Assembly: GCA_024404475.1 (NCBI GenBank)
Contig: JAKSPV010000008.1
Coordinates: forward strand, 1 to 21,505
Origin: Clostridia bacterium
GTDB taxonomy: Bacteria; Bacillota; Clostridia; Oscillospirales; CAG-272
Length of the DNA stretch: 21,505 bases
Direction: 5' to 3'
How positions within the stretch are numbered: position 1 is the stretch's first letter; every line of letters begins with the position of its first letter. Positions 20,156-21,505 of this stretch are shown here, piece after piece. The notes under the pieces are model-generated. The model did not search any database, was not told the DNA's origin, and worked only from the letters and a program-made list of their open reading frames with translations. The translations under genes and the position numbers were made by a program.

Positions 20156-21505
20156 ATGCGATACGACCGCGAACAGAAGACCGTTCTTCTCCCCGCCGCG
20201 GAACTGGCGGCGTATGCCCGCCGGCGCGGCTCGCTCGAGGCGATCAACTTCACCCCGGTGATCGATGCTCCCGTGCCGGACGCCGACGGGATCGGTACCG
20301 CCGTGGAGCTCCGTCTGACGGAGCAGTTTGATGCCCTGTCCGTGACCGTCTCCGGCACGGCAGACACCGTCATCACGCGCGGCGCTTCGTGCATTCTCGA
20401 AGTCGCCGAGGAGCGCCGGCAGATCGACGGTGCAACGCCGTTCTCCTCGCCGCAGCTCTTTGCCCGGGGCGTCGTTCTCGCCTGCCTCGCCGCCGAGCAG
20501 CGCGGCTATCTCGCCGTCACCGTGCGGCAGACGTTCACGAAACGGAACACGACGAAATACAAGGGCTTTGACCTCACGCTGAGCCGTGAGGAACTGCGGA
20601 AGATGTTTTCGTCGCTCATGAGCCGCGCGCTCCCGTTTGCCCGCTTGATCGCCTATCGTGAGGAGGAAGGCATGCGGCAGATCAGCGAGATGAAGTTCCC
20701 GTACCAATCGCCGCGCGAAGCGCAGAAAGACTTTCTCGTTGAGAATTTCCGCACGCTGCGCCGCGGGGGACGGTTGCTCGTCTCCGCGCCGACCGGTACC
20801 GGCAAGACGATGGCGGCACTCTACCCTGCCGTCAAGGCACTCGCCACCGGCGACGCCGACAAGATCTTCTATCTGACGGCGAAGACCGTCACCGGGATCG
20901 CGGCGCTGAACGCCGTGCGCGAGATGGCGAAGGCGGCGCCGGCGCTGAAATGCATCCCGATCTACGCGAAGGAACGATTCTGTCCCGTGCGCCTCCGGGG
21001 CGGCGAATGCCGCTGCTTCGACTGCCCGCTCGCGGGCTCCGTCGAGGGGATCTCCTACGAAGAACGGCGCGACAACGCCCTGCCCGGCCTTCTCGCCGAG
21101 GGAAACGTTTTCGAGCCGGGAATGGTCAATTACTACGCCGAAAAATATCAGGTCTGCCCGTACGAACTCTCGCTCGACGCGTCCGTCTATTGCGACGTCA
21201 TCGTCTGCGACTATAACTATGCGTTTGATCCGGCGCTCCGCTTCCGGCGCTATTTCGGCGACGAGCCGCTCTGCGAAAAGCCGGTCTTCCTCGTGGACGA
21301 GGCGCACAACCTGCCCGACCGTGCGCGGGAGATGTATTCCTCCACCCTGTCGCTCGGAGTGCTTGCAAAATACGAGGAGTCCCGTGCCGCCTACCTGCCG
21401 ATCGACGACGAACTGCGCAACGCGCTCGGAAATCTTTCGCTTGCCGTCCATTCGCTCGAGTCGCTGTGTATGAGCGAAAAAGTGTACGACGAGAGCGGAG
21501 AGGAA
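20156..21505 (+). CDS. XPD/DinG-like superfamily 2 Fe-S DNA helicase, N-terminal part (3' end outside window)
   Basis: ATP-dependent 5'-3' DNA helicase of the Rad3/XPD/DinG group, probably for repair; 450 residues are visible before the window ends in frame. Walker A is SAPTGTGKT (K217), motif Ia is FYLTAKT, and the DEAH box is VDEAHNL (381-384). Four Cys with XPD-like spacing (C276, C287, C290, C334) lie between Walker A and DEAH, the position of the [4Fe-4S] cluster. About 195 residues precede the helicase core and contain YKGFDLTLSREEL; this N-terminal extension could be a nuclease-like or accessory domain, but I cannot identify its active site. AAAGGAG at 20145-20151 lies 4 bases before the ATG, slightly tight. 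GGGC-AAAA-GCCC and CCCGGCGCCGGG palindromes lie just upstream. Confidence 0.92.
   Translation, partial: MRYDREQKTVLLPAAELAAYARRRGSLEAINFTPVIDAPVPDADGIGTAVELRLTEQFDALSVTVSGTADTVITRGASCILEVAEERRQIDGATPFSSPQLFARGVVLACLAAEQRGYLAVTVRQTFTKRNTTKYKGFDLTLSREELRKMFSSLMSRALPFARLIAYREEEGMRQISEMKFPYQSPREAQKDFLVENFRTLRRGGRLLVSAPTGTGKTMAALYPAVKALATGDADKIFYLTAKTVTGIAALNAVREMAKAAPALKCIPIYAKERFCPVRLRGGECRCFDCPLAGSVEGISYEERRDNALPGLLAEGNVFEPGMVNYYAEKYQVCPYELSLDASVYCDVIVCDYNYAFDPALRFRRYFGDEPLCEKPVFLVDEAHNLPDRAREMYSSTLSLGVLAKYEESRAAYLPIDDELRNALGNLSLAVHSLESLCMSEKVYDESGEE

Noticed and set aside
1..21505. CRISPR array, prophage, toxin-antitoxin or defence island
   Set aside because: No regularly spaced repeats, no cas, integrase, phage structural or toxin-antitoxin signatures found on either strand by eye.

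Overview
The window comes from a GC-rich member of the Bacillota, most likely the Clostridia (gut Oscillospirales/Christensenellales-like). The signs are a T-box leader with the canonical AGGGTGGTACCGCGG element, AGGAGG-type ribosome binding sites, a DnaD/DnaI-type primosome pair, a SpoVB-like flippase, a ywlE-type phosphatase and sigma-A promoters with 17-18 bp spacers. It reads as an ordinary chromosomal housekeeping region. I see no transposase, integrase, phage gene or CRISPR array.

Layout. 1-807: C-terminal half of an M3 oligoendopeptidase, convergent with mutY (minus strand) across a shared hairpin terminator. 2058-6433: a promoter, a Phe-type T-box and the pheS-pheT-phosphoribosyltransferase operon. 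6477-6629: tRNA-Glu(CTC) with its own promoter and terminator. 6652-6797: an unusual, highly foldable intergenic element. 6811-9002: an SGNH hydrolase plus APH-type kinase pair. 9004-10607: the NAD(P)HX repair enzyme nnr, convergent with a SpoVB/MATE-like flippase (minus strand). 12291-15600: dCMP deaminase, a membrane-anchored unknown, an arginine/tyrosine phosphatase, rimI and tsaD in one tight operon. 15601-15991: a non-coding, AT-richer gap with DnaA-box-like 9-mers. 15992-19148: isocitrate dehydrogenase-family gene, DnaD-domain protein and DnaI/DnaC-like helicase loader. 19153-20107 (minus strand): a tiny Cys-rich membrane peptide of 29 residues and a conserved zinc-ribbon protein. 20156-end: the start of an XPD/DinG-like Fe-S helicase that runs off the window.

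How the genes work together. Most are information-processing or repair functions: DNA repair (mutY, helicase), tRNA charging and modification (pheST, tsaD, tRNA-Glu), ribosome modification (rimI), helicase loading (dnaD/dnaI) and nucleotide or cofactor upkeep (dCMP deaminase, PRTase, nnr). pheST and probably the downstream PRTase should respond to uncharged tRNA-Phe through the T-box. Six of the seven sigma-A promoters I could place carry a TGn extended -10.

The most interesting unexplained items are the 29-residue Cys-rich peptide gene with a possible sporulation-type promoter, the 146-bp multi-stem element after tRNA-Glu, and the DnaA-box-like cluster in the gap before the dehydrogenase/dnaD/dnaI genes. 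I found no clear evidence of a wholly new multi-gene system.
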